In this document: piece after piece, positions 17,218 through 26,255 of the stretch
Layout of the letters: every line of letters starts with the position of its first letter
How positions within the stretch are numbered: the first letter of the stretch is position 1
Origin: Candidatus Thorarchaeota archaeon
Lineage (GTDB): Archaea; Asgardarchaeota; Thorarchaeia; Thorarchaeales; Thorarchaeaceae
Reading direction: 5' to 3'
NCBI GenBank assembly: GCA_029858305.1
Contig: JAOUFI010000005.1
Coordinates: forward strand, 18,508-82,507
Length of the DNA stretch: 64,000 nucleotides
Position numbers and translations under genes: made by a program
Notes under the pieces: model-generated
What the model was told of the DNA's origin: nothing
Databases searched by the model: none
The model's input: only the letters and a program-made list of their open reading frames with translations

Positions 17218-18192
17218 TTATAATTTCGTGAGTATCTGAAGAATATTTCCAAAGTTGTGCTCTACGGTTCTACTCTTTTCAGCATATCCCGAAAGGATAC
17301 CAAGTCTTTCATCCTTCCCCGCGAATTCTCTGAATCTATCTGAACGAATCTCTCTATGGATGATTTCGTTAACTACCAAAATCTCATCTGAAGTCCTCAA
17401 TATGTATTGAAGCATTTTAATGAGGAGAATGAAATCATTGATGTCTCTGAGCTGCAAAGTCTGACTATAAAACTGAAACTCAAGCCTTGCGAGTCGTTCT
17501 CGCATTCCTATGAGGCTAATAACCCATTTTGGAGCCCTCTCTTCCAAGTACTTGTTGCCTAGTTCAGACCAGTAATGTTGTTGATCGAGTAATTGTACAA
17601 GGTAGCCACGAAGGAATCCGAAATGATCAACTCCGGCCTCAATCTCTTCTTCAGTCCCAATGGGTTGCATCATGCTATCCATTTGGCTATGTTTTACCGC
17701 GATTTTTAATGAGAATTTATCCACGTAAAGCTTGATTTCATCAGTCTTCTCTTTCTTTGACATGAGATCAGCGAATGTATCACCAAGAGTCAGGATGAAT
17801 TTGTACAAACACTCAGAGCAAATCTCGGCATTAGCTGTAGCTTCTTTTGTAGACAGGAACTGCAATGCATCTTCAAGATCATTGCCTGGAACATCTTTAC
17901 CATGAATTCTAAGAGCCCAGCCTTGTGAGATACAATATACCTTGTTGTCAGGATAGTTGACGAAGATTGATGCATAGCATATATTGTTCTCAGTTGCTTG
18001 TTCCTCCTTCATACTCTCTTTGTCCAAGCGGAATCCAAAGATAGATGGGTCAATCTCGATGGCCTCAATCTCCAAGACACTATCATCATTGACGCAGAGT
18101 TTCTCGTCTCCGAATACTTTGTAGCATGGACACCCGCGGACCATCTTTATCGAAGACATTTCTTGCTCTTCAAACACTTTGCTCTGCACCAA
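17218..18192 (-). CDS. Cysteine-rich helical protein, tandem paralogue A
   Basis: 324 residues, no known family. The N-terminal part shares a layout with the next gene upstream: VRGCPCYKVFGDEKLCVNDDSVLEIEAIEIDPSIF, then NNICYASIFVNYPDNKVYCIS, then AEICSECLYKFILTLGDTFADL. The conserved cysteines (CPC, LC, SECL) suggest a metal site or disulfide-linked module. The C-terminal half is helical with HYWSELGNKYLEER and a long terminal helix pair. It starts at TTG 18192 or GTG 18189, with ATG 18159 as a shorter option. It lies 68 bases after its paralogue and is probably cotranscribed. Confidence 0.75.
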   Translation of the reverse strand: MVQSKVFEEQEMSSIKMVRGCPCYKVFGDEKLCVNDDSVLEIEAIEIDPSIFGFRLDKESMKEEQATENNICYASIFVNYPDNKVYCISQGWALRIHGKDVPGNDLEDALQFLSTKEATANAEICSECLYKFILTLGDTFADLMSKKEKTDEIKLYVDKFSLKIAVKHSQMDSMMQPIGTEEEIEAGVDHFGFLRGYLVQLLDQQHYWSELGNKYLEERAPKWVISLIGMRERLARLEFQFYSQTLQLRDINDFILLIKMLQYILRTSDEILVVNEIIHREIRSDRFREFAGKDERLGILSGYAEKSRTVEHNFGNILQILTKL

Positions 18193-18260
18193 CTCAATCT
18201 GAAATCAAAGAAAATCTCATTCTTTGCAGCATTTTACTTTGTCTTGTAGACATATAGTAA

Positions 18261-19262
18261 TTATTGTGTGGTGTGTGCATTAATCTCACTTAGGACCTTC
18301 ACAAGATTACTGAATCTATACTCGGTATTCTTCCGCTTCTCTGAATGTTTCTTGAGCCTCTCTTGAAGTTCGTTACTCATGATATTTCGCTCTATGAGAT
18401 CATTTGTTTTCTCACGGATCATATCACTAAGTTGTATTACTTTCTCAGATATATTGACCATAAACTTCAATGCGCCTAATGCATCCATCTCACTTGACGT
18501 GGTTTTCAAATCGAGGACCTGAGAAAGGAATATGGACTCCAACCGATAGATTGAGCTGTAATGCTCAACAAGCTCAAGTAATGTCTTGTCTGCATTTGTT
18601 TGTTTCAACTTGGATGTCAAAGCAGCCCACTGTGATCGAGAGCCATTGATTCTTTTAACGTATTTCTTCACATGCTCCTCGATTGCTTCATCGGACGTGC
18701 TTTCCACTACATAATTACTCAATTCCGCAGCCATTCTCATAGAAACTTCTCTAACGTATGATATTATGATTTTCTCTCTCTCTGAATCTGTGAGAAAACC
18801 GGATGAAGCTTCTCCGAGAGTCTTCAGGTACTTGTAGAGACAGTCTGAACAGACAACTCCATCTCTACTCTTCTCTGTGGATGTAATGAACTGAAGCGCA
18901 GCATCAATTTCTGATGTTCTAACATCTTTCTCATTGATGTTGATTCTTTGTCCTCGACTAACACAATAACAGAATCCCTCTTTTCTATCGAGGTATATCA
19001 AAAGATAGCACATGCTCTCATTGTCGCTCTTGTATTCGTTAAGGTCGCTTACAGATTTAATTTGCTCAAAGAAAGAAGGATCAACGGAAATTGCATTGAT
19101 AGGTAAAACATCATCGTTGTTTAAACAAATTTTTTCCTTTTCCAATCCAGTAAACTCTTTGTAACAGGGACACCCTTTCACTAATCTTCTTTCGCCCTTT
19201 TTGCCTCTCACTTGGGCTGTATCCAAATTTAATTCTGAGGCTTCTGGTCCTATCAATTGCAC
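18261..19262 (-). CDS. Cysteine-rich helical protein, tandem paralogue B
   Basis: 333 residues, clearly paralogous to the 17218-18192 product. Shared blocks are VKGCPCYKEF ... KICLNNDDVLPINAISVDPSFF, MCYLLIYLDRKEGFCYCVSRG and VVCSDCLYKYLKTLGEAS. The C-terminal half is again helical (LLELVEHYSSIYRLESIFLSQVLDL). Identity appears highest around the cysteines, so these are probably functional. There is no signal peptide or membrane span. It starts with GTG 19262. The function is unknown; duplication and separate conservation suggest a heterodimer or two specificities. Confidence 0.75.
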   Translation of the reverse strand: MQLIGPEASELNLDTAQVRGKKGERRLVKGCPCYKEFTGLEKEKICLNNDDVLPINAISVDPSFFEQIKSVSDLNEYKSDNESMCYLLIYLDRKEGFCYCVSRGQRININEKDVRTSEIDAALQFITSTEKSRDGVVCSDCLYKYLKTLGEASSGFLTDSEREKIIISYVREVSMRMAAELSNYVVESTSDEAIEEHVKKYVKRINGSRSQWAALTSKLKQTNADKTLLELVEHYSSIYRLESIFLSQVLDLKTTSSEMDALGALKFMVNISEKVIQLSDMIREKTNDLIERNIMSNELQERLKKHSEKRKNTEYRFSNLVKVLSEINAHTTQ

Positions 19263-19443
19263 GCTCCTAGGGAAGGGCGGAGTTCTCGCACGCTTAATAT
19301 GTCATATTAGGTTTGGATATCAAGGTTTCTTTGATACCTACTATCCATTCTCATAGGCCACTGCTTGACCAGATTCTCCTCATGCTTTTCAATCAATCTC
19401 GCATGTCGAACGACTTGCTCAGAATGAGAAAATTGGATTCTTT

Positions 19444-19584
19444 TTAGCCCCAGAGTTCTCTCTTCAATAGATCGCGAATTGCTATTCTAATTGCCTCTGA
19501 CCTATTAGGATAGAGATTATTCTCAACTAGACGTTCTAGTCCTTCAACATATTGCTCCGGGATATGCAATGTTACCAGCTTCAT
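19444..19584 (-). CDS. Ribbon-helix-helix (CopG/Arc type) DNA-binding protein, 46 aa
   Basis: Too short for the ORF track. The translated frame is MKLVTLHIPEQYVEGLERL, continuing VENNLYPNRSEAIRIAIRDLLKRELWG to TAA. This is a textbook ribbon-helix-helix: a beta-strand (KLVTLHIP), helix 1, the Y-P-N-R-S-E turn and helix 2. The ATG has AGGTGA eight bases upstream. Such proteins bind operators as dimers. Its targets may be its own promoter or the nearby synthetase gene. The region 19263-19443 upstream of paralogue B holds no convincing gene. Confidence 0.82.
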   Translation of the reverse strand: MKLVTLHIPEQYVEGLERLVENNLYPNRSEAIRIAIRDLLKRELWG

Positions 19585-19799
19585 ATTGGGTAATCACCTA
19601 GAACATCTCTGTGTCATACTTGAATATGGTTGTGAGTAATACTCAGTCGGTATTGAAAAGTAAAATCCTGAGTTCTATTTTCTCTCGAACTAACAACTTG
19701 CTCTAATACCTGTCCCTTTTCGAATTGGCCACCAAGATAGGAGTTATATTCCTGAGCCATTGTCTACCGATTCGCACTCGCATAAAGGTCGTGTACAAA

Positions 19800-21917
19800 G
19801 TGGATAAGCAAAAAGGCATTGATAGTCTGTTTAATCCCCGTTCAATAGCAGTAATTGGTGCTTCAGAAACTCGTGGTAAACTTGGTAACGATGTCATGCG
19901 AAACCTTATCGAGAGCGGTTACGAAGGACGAATTTATCCAATCAATCCTAAGGCTGGGGAGATTCTTAGCCACAAAGTATTCAGATCAGTGAGAGATATT
20001 CCAGGTGATGTCGATGTTGCTGTGATTGTCATTCCTGCAAAATTCGTTCTCAAAGCTGTCGAAGAATGCGGAGTCAAAGGTGTGAAAGCTCTAGTCATTA
20101 TAACAGCCGGCTTCAAGGAAATCGGACATGAAGGTCAAGAAGCAGAAAAAATGCTCGCTTCTCTTGCAGAGGATTATGAGATGGTTATTCAAGGTCCAAA
20201 TTGCCTTGGAATTATCAACACCTCAGCTCCCTATAATGCATCATTTTCCTCTGGAACACCAAAAAAAGGTAGCATCGCATTTGCCTCGCAATCAGGCGCA
20301 TTAATGACAGGGATTTTAGATTGGAGTCTTATGGAGAAAATTGGCTTCTCAAAATTTGTTAGTCTTGGGAATAAAGCGCACCTGAATGAATCTGATTTCA
20401 TTGAAGCTTTCGGAAGAGACTCCGATTCAACCTTCATTCTTCTTTATATCGAATCAGTAGTTGATGGTCGAAAGTTCATGGATGCATGCCGAAAGGTCAT
20501 ACCCCACAAACCGATTTTCGTTGTCAAATCCGGTGTGAGCGCTGCAGGTGCAAGAGCTGCATCATCTCATACTGGTTCTTTGGCTGGAAGTGACACTGCC
20601 TATGATGTCGCCTTCAAACAATGTGGAGTTCGTCGCGCAAGTGATATGGCTGCTCTGTTTGATGTAGCTTCTGTCTTTGATGATATGCACCTGCCGTCAG
20701 GTAACCGAGTTGCAATAATCACAAATGCTGGTGGACCTGGTATACTTACAACAGACGCATGCGAAGCCAGCGGATTGCAAATTGCGCAATTGACATCACA
20801 GACCGTGGAATTCCTGAAGGAAAACCTACCTCCAGCAGCAGCAGTGTACAACCCCATCGATGCTCTTGGAACTGCTCAGCCTGAGGACTATGCTCTCTGT
20901 ATCGAAGCGGCTCTAAGTGATGAGAATGTTGATTCAGTGCTCGTTTTACTGACTCCGCAGGCTATGACCAAACAAGCCGAAACTGCTCAGGTAGTCGTTG
21001 ATGCTCACACAAAGTATCCCGGAAAGCCCCTAATTGCTGTCTTCATGGGAGGCAATTCAATGGTCTATCCACGTATAATATTGACAGAGGGCCACATACC
21101 AGTATTTGACTTCCCAGAGAGAGCTGTGCATGCACTTGCAGAACTATACAAGTATACTGTAAGTCGAGATAGTCTGAAGGACGAATCAATTCCAAAATTT
21201 AAGGCTGACACAAAGAAGGTAGAGAAAATAATTAGTGATGTTCGAGCAGACAAGCGAAGAGTTCTCCTTGGTAGCGAAGCACATGCAATTGCGGAAGCAT
21301 ACGGTATTCCCGTCGCAAGAATTCGTTTGGCGACAAGCTCAGAAGAAGCAAAGTCTCTTGCTGAAGAATTAGGTTATCCTGTGGTTCTCAAGATTGCTAG
21401 TCCAGATATTGTACACAAGAGCGATATTGGCGGGATAAAGGTAGGTCTAAAGACTCCTGAAGAGGTTGAAGTAGCATTTCTACAAATATTGGATAATGCG
21501 AGATCACAGCTGCCAAAAGCTATCATTTACGGTGTTGATGTTCAAGAGATGGCTGAAAAGGGGAAGGAGTTGATAATTGGTTGTTCACGAGATGTTCAAT
21601 TCGGACCTCTAATAATGTTTGGTGCTGGAGGTATTTTTGTTAACTACCTAAAGGATATAGCATTTCGACTTGCACCCATGAATAGGTCTGATGCGAACGA
21701 GTTGATTATGGATACTAAGATAGGAACGCTTCTAAGAGGTGTTCGAGGAGAATCTCCGAGTGATGTTGTAGCCATTGAAGATGCAGTTCTTAGAATCAGT
21801 CAACTCGTGACAGATTTTCCAGATATAGTTGAACTAGATATTAATCCTGCATTTGCTTACGAGAAAGGAAAAGGTGTATCAGCAGTAGATGTAAAGATTA
21901 CAATAGGAGGTCCATAA
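19800..21917 (+). CDS. Acyl-CoA synthetase, ADP-forming, alpha-beta fusion
   Basis: About 706 residues from GTG 19800 (the track begins 25 codons earlier at a TTG). Catalyses acyl-CoA + ADP + Pi to acid + CoA + ATP, the energy-conserving step of archaeal fermentation. The CoA-binding domain starts LFNPRSIAVIGAS, followed by the ligase domains with FASQSGAL, the SSHTGSLAGSD block carrying the phosphohistidine, and an ATP-grasp domain (about 480-700: AYGIPVARIRLATSSEEA, GYPVVLKIASPDIVHKSDIGGIKVGL). Fused subunits occur in many archaea. The pair with the following BioD/DRTGG gene, two bases away, is common. Substrate range (acetate, branched, aryl) is not decidable. Confidence 0.92.
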   Translation: MDKQKGIDSLFNPRSIAVIGASETRGKLGNDVMRNLIESGYEGRIYPINPKAGEILSHKVFRSVRDIPGDVDVAVIVIPAKFVLKAVEECGVKGVKALVIITAGFKEIGHEGQEAEKMLASLAEDYEMVIQGPNCLGIINTSAPYNASFSSGTPKKGSIAFASQSGALMTGILDWSLMEKIGFSKFVSLGNKAHLNESDFIEAFGRDSDSTFILLYIESVVDGRKFMDACRKVIPHKPIFVVKSGVSAAGARAASSHTGSLAGSDTAYDVAFKQCGVRRASDMAALFDVASVFDDMHLPSGNRVAIITNAGGPGILTTDACEASGLQIAQLTSQTVEFLKENLPPAAAVYNPIDALGTAQPEDYALCIEAALSDENVDSVLVLLTPQAMTKQAETAQVVVDAHTKYPGKPLIAVFMGGNSMVYPRIILTEGHIPVFDFPERAVHALAELYKYTVSRDSLKDESIPKFKADTKKVEKIISDVRADKRRVLLGSEAHAIAEAYGIPVARIRLATSSEEAKSLAEELGYPVVLKIASPDIVHKSDIGGIKVGLKTPEEVEVAFLQILDNARSQLPKAIIYGVDVQEMAEKGKELIIGCSRDVQFGPLIMFGAGGIFVNYLKDIAFRLAPMNRSDANELIMDTKIGTLLRGVRGESPSDVVAIEDAVLRISQLVTDFPDIVELDINPAFAYEKGKGVSAVDVKITIGGP

Positions 21918-21919
21918 GC

Positions 21920-22984
21920 TTGGCAAAGAATATCGTTATCACAGGAGATACTGTGACAGGAAAGACAATGGTAGCAATCGCTCTGGCAAATAAGCTTCGA
22001 GCGAGAGGATCAACTGTAGGTTACTTCAAACCTTCGGGAATTAAGAGTTTCGCCCATAGCACACAAGAGATGGATGTGGATGAAGATGCTGCAGTCATGA
22101 AAGACATTCTTGGAATGGAGGAACAATTGAACTGTATCTGTCCGATAGTTCGTCACATGTCAAGCTACGATGAACTCCTTAGAATTAGTAAAGATGAGTT
22201 AAAGGAAAGAATCCAATCCTGTCATGCAAATATATCAAAGAATCGAGATTATGTTATAATAGAGGGCGAGCAGTCTCCATGGAGGCTCATGCATGTTGGT
22301 TTATCAACACTTGATATTACGAAGGAGCTAGGAGCAACGGTCATTTGTCTTGTTAATTTCCCAGATTTTTCTGCTATTGACGACATTCTCCTTCAAAAAG
22401 AACTATTCAAAAATTACGGCACCGAAAGAATTGGTGTCATCTTGAATTTAGTTCCGCCAATGTTGAAGAAAGTTGTGAATGAGAGCATTCGCCCTTTCCT
22501 GGAAGAGCGCGGCATAATATTTTGCGGGGTTCTTTATAATAATCGTGAGTTATTCAGCCCTACTATAGGTGATATTATGAGAGCACTAGATGGAGAAATG
22601 GTCATTGGCTCTGAGAAATTGGATCTCCTGATTGACCAATTCATTGTTGGTAGTATGGCTCCCGAGAACGCTTTGAAGTGGTTCCGTCGCTCAAAAGACA
22701 AAGCAGTCATTACGAGCGGTGATAGAACAGATATTTGTCTTGCCGCATTAGAAACCGATACCAACTTAATTATTTTAACTGGTGGAGTAGGACCAGAAAT
22801 TGGAACATTAACTAGGGCGCGTGAGCTTGGAGTGCCCATTATGATGACAGCTCTGGATACCTATGGTACAAGTCAAGTCGTTGATGATTTGATTGGTACT
22901 ATCACAGTCGATAATAAGGAAAAAATCGCAGCTGTTGAGAGAATAGTTGGCGAAGCCTTGCAACTCGATGAACTTGGTCTCTGA
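21920..22984 (+). CDS. BioD-like P-loop and DRTGG domain protein
   Basis: 354 residues. The N-terminal ~220 residues are a dethiobiotin-synthetase-like NTPase with Walker A GDTVTGKT (about 9-16) and VIIEGEQSPW. The C-terminal ~110 residues are a DRTGG domain (SGDRTDICLAALETDTNLIILTGG), as found in the N-terminal half of some phosphotransacetylases. There is no phosphotransacetylase catalytic domain. It starts with TTG two bases after the synthetase stop, so it is translationally linked and perhaps regulates it in response to nucleotide or CoA state. The exact function of such stand-alone proteins is not established. Confidence 0.85.
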   Translation: MAKNIVITGDTVTGKTMVAIALANKLRARGSTVGYFKPSGIKSFAHSTQEMDVDEDAAVMKDILGMEEQLNCICPIVRHMSSYDELLRISKDELKERIQSCHANISKNRDYVIIEGEQSPWRLMHVGLSTLDITKELGATVICLVNFPDFSAIDDILLQKELFKNYGTERIGVILNLVPPMLKKVVNESIRPFLEERGIIFCGVLYNNRELFSPTIGDIMRALDGEMVIGSEKLDLLIDQFIVGSMAPENALKWFRRSKDKAVITSGDRTDICLAALETDTNLIILTGGVGPEIGTLTRARELGVPIMMTALDTYGTSQVVDDLIGTITVDNKEKIAAVERIVGEALQLDELGL

Positions 22985-23010
22985 ATTATGCTCATCGGAG
23001 ATGTGGGGAA

Positions 23011-23029
23011 GGGAGCAATAGGTGCTCCC
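23011..23029 (+). repeat. Seven-bp hairpin after the DRTGG gene
   Basis: GGGAGCA (23011-23017) pairs with TGCTCCC (23023-23029) around ATAGG. It lies 27 bases after the stop. No T-run follows, so it may be an RNA stabiliser or part of a structured 3' region. Confidence 0.4.
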
Positions 23030-23043
23030 GACTTAGAACAAAG

Positions 23044-23081
23044 TGAACGTACAATCGCCGGGAGGAGCCTTTGTACGTTCA
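23044..23081. repeat. 11-bp inverted repeat with GC-rich loop
   Basis: TGAACGTACAA (23044-23054) and TTGTACGTTCA (23071-23081) are perfect complements around a 16-base loop containing GGGAGGAG. It could be an RNA hairpin exposing a purine-rich loop or an operator. The rest of the 23082-23315 gap holds a TATA-like ATACATTTATG (about 23256) and no gene I believe. Confidence 0.45.
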
Positions 23082-23315
23082 AGAATATAGCTTCTCTGTG
23101 CTCCATAAGTTCTCTTGTATAGTTGAGCTAATACAGGGTTATTATATAGGCTGTGTCCTACACATCATACAGACCTTCTCCGTGTATCGCACCCATACTC
23201 AAGGAAAAAAAAGTTACAGTTTCAAACCCCTTTGCCCTTTTCTTAGTTTCTCGCAATACATTTATGCAGGCAAAAGGTTACCGAGGGTTCGTATTACAAG
23301 ATTTGAGGTGAACAA

Positions 23316-24080
23316 ATGGCTTCAGATGCTGAAAAATCGGAGGCTGCCGGTGAAGCTTTAGACACAGTAAAGAGTGAAAGAGAACTCGAGTCTCTAAAGT
23401 GGATTCGTGAGCGGCGCTCCATCAGAGAGTTCACTGGTGAACGAATACCAGATGAACATATCGAGTTAATCCTCGAAGCGGCACGGCACGCACCAAGTCC
23501 TGAGAACATGCTTATGATTCGTTTCATTGTAATTCGAGATGATCATGACATGAAGGTATTTCTAGCGGATATTGCGCAGGAGATGGCTCAGACGGCTTTT
23601 GGTGGAGCCCCCTTTGAGCTAACAAGTGGTCGGAACTGGTTCATTAACGATCCGTACAGAGCTGCAGTTTATGCACGACTTAGGGATGGTGAATTATTCA
23701 GGTATCCTGAGAAGAGTGATGCAGTGATTATTGTCTGTGCAAGTGAATCATGGCATGATGCAGGGTATCTTTATCCAAATGAGCTCTTTGGATCTGTTGT
23801 ATCAGGTATGGCTATTCAGAACATGTGGCTAACAGCAACAGAACTTGGGTATGGTTGCGGATATGAGGCACTAGTCTGCTCAGATCCTCGCCATGCTGAA
23901 CTGATTCGTGATAAACTTGGAATTCCACCAATCTGGACGCCTCTCACTGCCTTTTGTATTGGAAAACGAATTTCACCAAGAGCCCTTGGTCCGAGTAGAC
24001 CTCCTCTTGAGGGTCTAATGTACCAAGAGCGTTGGGGATTCCCATACAAACGTCTAGCATTCAGGAAGGAGGATGAATAA
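23316..24080 (+). CDS. Nitroreductase-family flavoprotein
   Basis: 254 residues; an FMN-dependent NAD(P)H oxidoreductase. The family marker WIRERRSIREFTGERIPDEHIELILEAARHAPSPEN lies at about residues 28-64 and the second FMN-binding segment VSGMAIQNMWLTATELGYGCGYEAL in the C-terminal third. The ATG has GAGGTG six bases upstream. It heads a group of four genes with the RHH-like, SCP2-like and hydroxyacyl-CoA dehydrogenase genes. A role reducing an unsaturated acyl or quinone substrate in that pathway is an inference only. Confidence 0.88.
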   Translation: MASDAEKSEAAGEALDTVKSERELESLKWIRERRSIREFTGERIPDEHIELILEAARHAPSPENMLMIRFIVIRDDHDMKVFLADIAQEMAQTAFGGAPFELTSGRNWFINDPYRAAVYARLRDGELFRYPEKSDAVIIVCASESWHDAGYLYPNELFGSVVSGMAIQNMWLTATELGYGCGYEALVCSDPRHAELIRDKLGIPPIWTPLTAFCIGKRISPRALGPSRPPLEGLMYQERWGFPYKRLAFRKEDE

Positions 24081-24081
24081 A

Positions 24082-24609
24082 GTGGACGTTGAATTCAAAG
24101 GAAAAACCCTCGAAAACATGAAGAAGCTTGCTGATGAAGCTGGCCTTACTCCTGAGGGTCTCATCGAGGTTGTTATGCAGCAATTCGTAGACAATAAAGG
24201 TGCTAGGGTTTATACAGGCCGATGGTCACAGGGCGAGGTCGATGGAGTCAAAGGCTTCAGATACGTTCCTCAATGGCCATTCAGACCTGGCTTCAAAGAG
24301 GCTGACGGGACTGAAGTTAAGAGATGGAAATCTGACTCGAAAGCTTTCCGTAAACATCCAACAGGAGCATGGCCTTTCTATCCCCATCTGAAAGAAGGTG
24401 ACATCGAACATGAGTATTGGAACTCGAAGAAGATGTACCATCGAGCACTTATGAATGATAGAAAAGGTCGCATTGTAACCCTCATAGATGGCGACAAATA
24501 TGAGTTATTTCTTGATACCATCAAGAAGCGAAAGGGTAACTTCTGGAACACTACCATCGAAAACGTCATCATGGAAGCCATCGATGACTGGATGGCTAAG
24601 GAGGAATGA
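24082..24609 (+). CDS. Hypothetical protein with two RHH-like helical ends
   Basis: About 175 residues, no family recognised. The start is best placed at GTG 24082, nine bases after AAGGAGG; the track ATG at 24073 is only one base from that site. The N-terminus (VEFKGKTLENMKKLADEAGLTPEGLIEVVMQQFVDN) and the C-terminus (ELFLDTIKKRKGNFWNTTIENVIMEAIDDWM) both read like strand-helix-helix units. Between them is a Trp/Pro-rich middle (QWPFRPGF, GAWPFYPHL). It sits two bases after the nitroreductase stop and just before the SCP2-like gene. Confidence 0.7.
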   Translation: MDVEFKGKTLENMKKLADEAGLTPEGLIEVVMQQFVDNKGARVYTGRWSQGEVDGVKGFRYVPQWPFRPGFKEADGTEVKRWKSDSKAFRKHPTGAWPFYPHLKEGDIEHEYWNSKKMYHRALMNDRKGRIVTLIDGDKYELFLDTIKKRKGNFWNTTIENVIMEAIDDWMAKEE

Positions 24610-24611
24610 AG

Positions 24612-24983
24612 ATGACATCACAACTACAACAATTCTTTGAGTTCCTCATCAGCAAGGTAAAAGAGAAGGAGGAACTTCAGAATAATGTTCTCAAGTGGAT
24701 AGGTCCTTATCATGGAAAGGTGCTTCAAGTTGTCACACCTGACCATGGCGCTCAATACATCGTTGTCTATAAACACGCTCCTTGGATGAAACTCTTCGAT
24801 GGGGTATACCCAAGCCCGGATGTAATCTACAAGGCAAATTCAGAAACCCTACTTGGAATATTTACAGGTGAGGTGAATTTCAAAGACACGATGAAGGACG
24901 GCCGTCTAATTGTAATTGGGAATGCAAATGAGAGCGATCCTCTAGCAAACCTGATTCTACTTGCAATGACTGGTGCTATCTAG
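24612..24983 (+). CDS. SCP2 sterol-carrier-like protein
   Basis: About 123 residues of the SCP2-like lipid-binding fold. The family-like C-terminal block is YKANSETLLGIFTGEVNFKDTMKDGRLIVIGN, followed by a hydrophobic terminal helix (ANLILLAMTGAI). Such proteins bind acyl chains or acyl-CoA. GGAGG lies six bases before the second ATG (24612), which I take as the start rather than ATG 24606. It lies between the unknown gene and 3-hydroxyacyl-CoA dehydrogenase, so it fits a role as acyl-CoA carrier for that enzyme. Confidence 0.7.
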   Translation: MTSQLQQFFEFLISKVKEKEELQNNVLKWIGPYHGKVLQVVTPDHGAQYIVVYKHAPWMKLFDGVYPSPDVIYKANSETLLGIFTGEVNFKDTMKDGRLIVIGNANESDPLANLILLAMTGAI

Positions 24984-24994
24984 GAGGAATCGCA

Positions 24995-26119
24995 ATGGAA
25001 GTCAGAAAGATAGCAGTGATTGGTGCAGGACTCATGGGTTCAGGTATTGCTTACATTTCTGCATGGAATGGATTCGATGTCTTCATGATTGACGTCAATG
25101 ACGCGGCAGTCGAGGCAGGGATGGATAGAATTCGAAACGATGTAATGACTGGAATCAATAAAAACAAGATATCAATGTCTGACGCAGAGGCACTGATGGG
25201 GCGACTCAAATACGGTACCAATGTGGAAGGGGGTGTAAAAGATGCGGACCTCATTGTTGAGGCAATCTTTGAGAATATGGAAGTAAAGAAGAAAGTCTTT
25301 GCAACGGTCGATGCAGCTGCTCCCAAACACGCTATTCTTGCAACGAATACATCGTCACTTAGTATTGATGAACTCGCTAGTTCGATCAAGCGACCGTCTC
25401 AATTTATTGGCATGCACTATTTCTCACCCGTTGCTGCAATGAAACTTCTTGAGCTAGTCATAGGTGAAAAGACTAGCAAAGAAACGATAGACACAGCGAT
25501 GGCAGTCGGAAAGAAGCAAGGAAAAACCTGTGTACAGGCAAAGAACAGTCCGGGTTTCATTGTAAATCGAATCCTTATGCCTGTTCTCAGAGAGGCAATT
25601 GTACTCTACGAAAAAGGTGTGGCTACGAAAGAAGAAATTGACACAGCAATGACTATTCATGGTGGTATGCCTGCGGGACCTTTCGCTCTGGGGGACTTTG
25701 TAGGTCTTGACATAGCATATAATGCTATGAGCACCCTCTATCGAGAAATTGGCGATTGTTTTAAGCCTCCTGAAACTCTCAAGAATCTAGTCGATTCTGG
25801 AGCAATTGGTACAAAGGCGAAGAAAGGATTCTATGATTATACGGGAGCTAGCGGAGTTGCTGAAACAGCAAAAGGAGCTGATCTTCAATGGCTCTCTGTG
25901 CGAATTGCTGTTATGGCTATCCGCGAAGCAATGATACTAGTCGATGATGGGATTGCAACCAAAGAGGATATAGATCCTGCAATGGTTCTTGGTGCCAGTT
26001 TTCCAAAAGGTCCATTTGCTATGGCTAATCAGATTGGCATGAACAAGGTCCATGAAGAGTTGAAAAAACTCAATGATGAATTCGGTGATTGCTATAGCAT
26101 TCCCAAAATGCTGCAGTAG
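24995..26119 (+). CDS. 3-Hydroxyacyl-CoA dehydrogenase
   Basis: 374 residues; oxidises (S)-3-hydroxyacyl-CoA with NAD in beta-oxidation or the butyrate pathway. It has the NAD-binding GAGLMGSGIAYISAWNG (about 10-26), NTSSLSIDELA and the catalytic histidine in IGMHYFSPVAAMKLLELV. Two copies of the C-terminal helical domain follow (about 185-285 and 295-374, each with a KEEID/KEDID...GGPF-like core), as in bacterial PaaH/HBDH forms with a doubled domain. The ATG has GGAGGAATCGCA upstream. It is the last gene of the nitroreductase group and is followed by a clear terminator. Confidence 0.92.
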   Translation: MEVRKIAVIGAGLMGSGIAYISAWNGFDVFMIDVNDAAVEAGMDRIRNDVMTGINKNKISMSDAEALMGRLKYGTNVEGGVKDADLIVEAIFENMEVKKKVFATVDAAAPKHAILATNTSSLSIDELASSIKRPSQFIGMHYFSPVAAMKLLELVIGEKTSKETIDTAMAVGKKQGKTCVQAKNSPGFIVNRILMPVLREAIVLYEKGVATKEEIDTAMTIHGGMPAGPFALGDFVGLDIAYNAMSTLYREIGDCFKPPETLKNLVDSGAIGTKAKKGFYDYTGASGVAETAKGADLQWLSVRIAVMAIREAMILVDDGIATKEDIDPAMVLGASFPKGPFAMANQIGMNKVHEELKKLNDEFGDCYSIPKMLQ

Positions 26120-26130
26120 TTAGAATGATT

Positions 26131-26167
26131 TGGCAGCACAATCGCTGCCATTTCTATCTTTTTCTTA
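26131..26167 (+). terminator. Hairpin plus T-rich tract after hydroxyacyl-CoA dehydrogenase
   Basis: TGGCAGC (26131-26137) pairs with GCTGCCA (26144-26150) around ACAATC, followed by TTTCTATCTTTTTCTT. It begins 11 bases after the stop codon. Confidence 0.7.
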
Positions 26168-26255
26168 ATACTATATTCACTCTAAGTTGAGAAAGCGCAG
26201 TTTTTAAGAGGGGCGAAGTCTTTCAAACTCTTGGTATTATCCAAAGGTGTACAAA

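Noticed and set aside
19278-19490. An open frame of about 60 codons on the minus strand downstream of and partly overlapping the RHH gene, in a different frame
   Set aside because: No good start codon or ribosome site; the composition is only mildly protein-like, and a frameshifted RHH tail is not supported.
23071-23361. 96-residue plus-strand ORF across the gap before nitroreductase
   Set aside because: It runs through the promoter and start of the nitroreductase gene with no ribosome site and unlikely composition.
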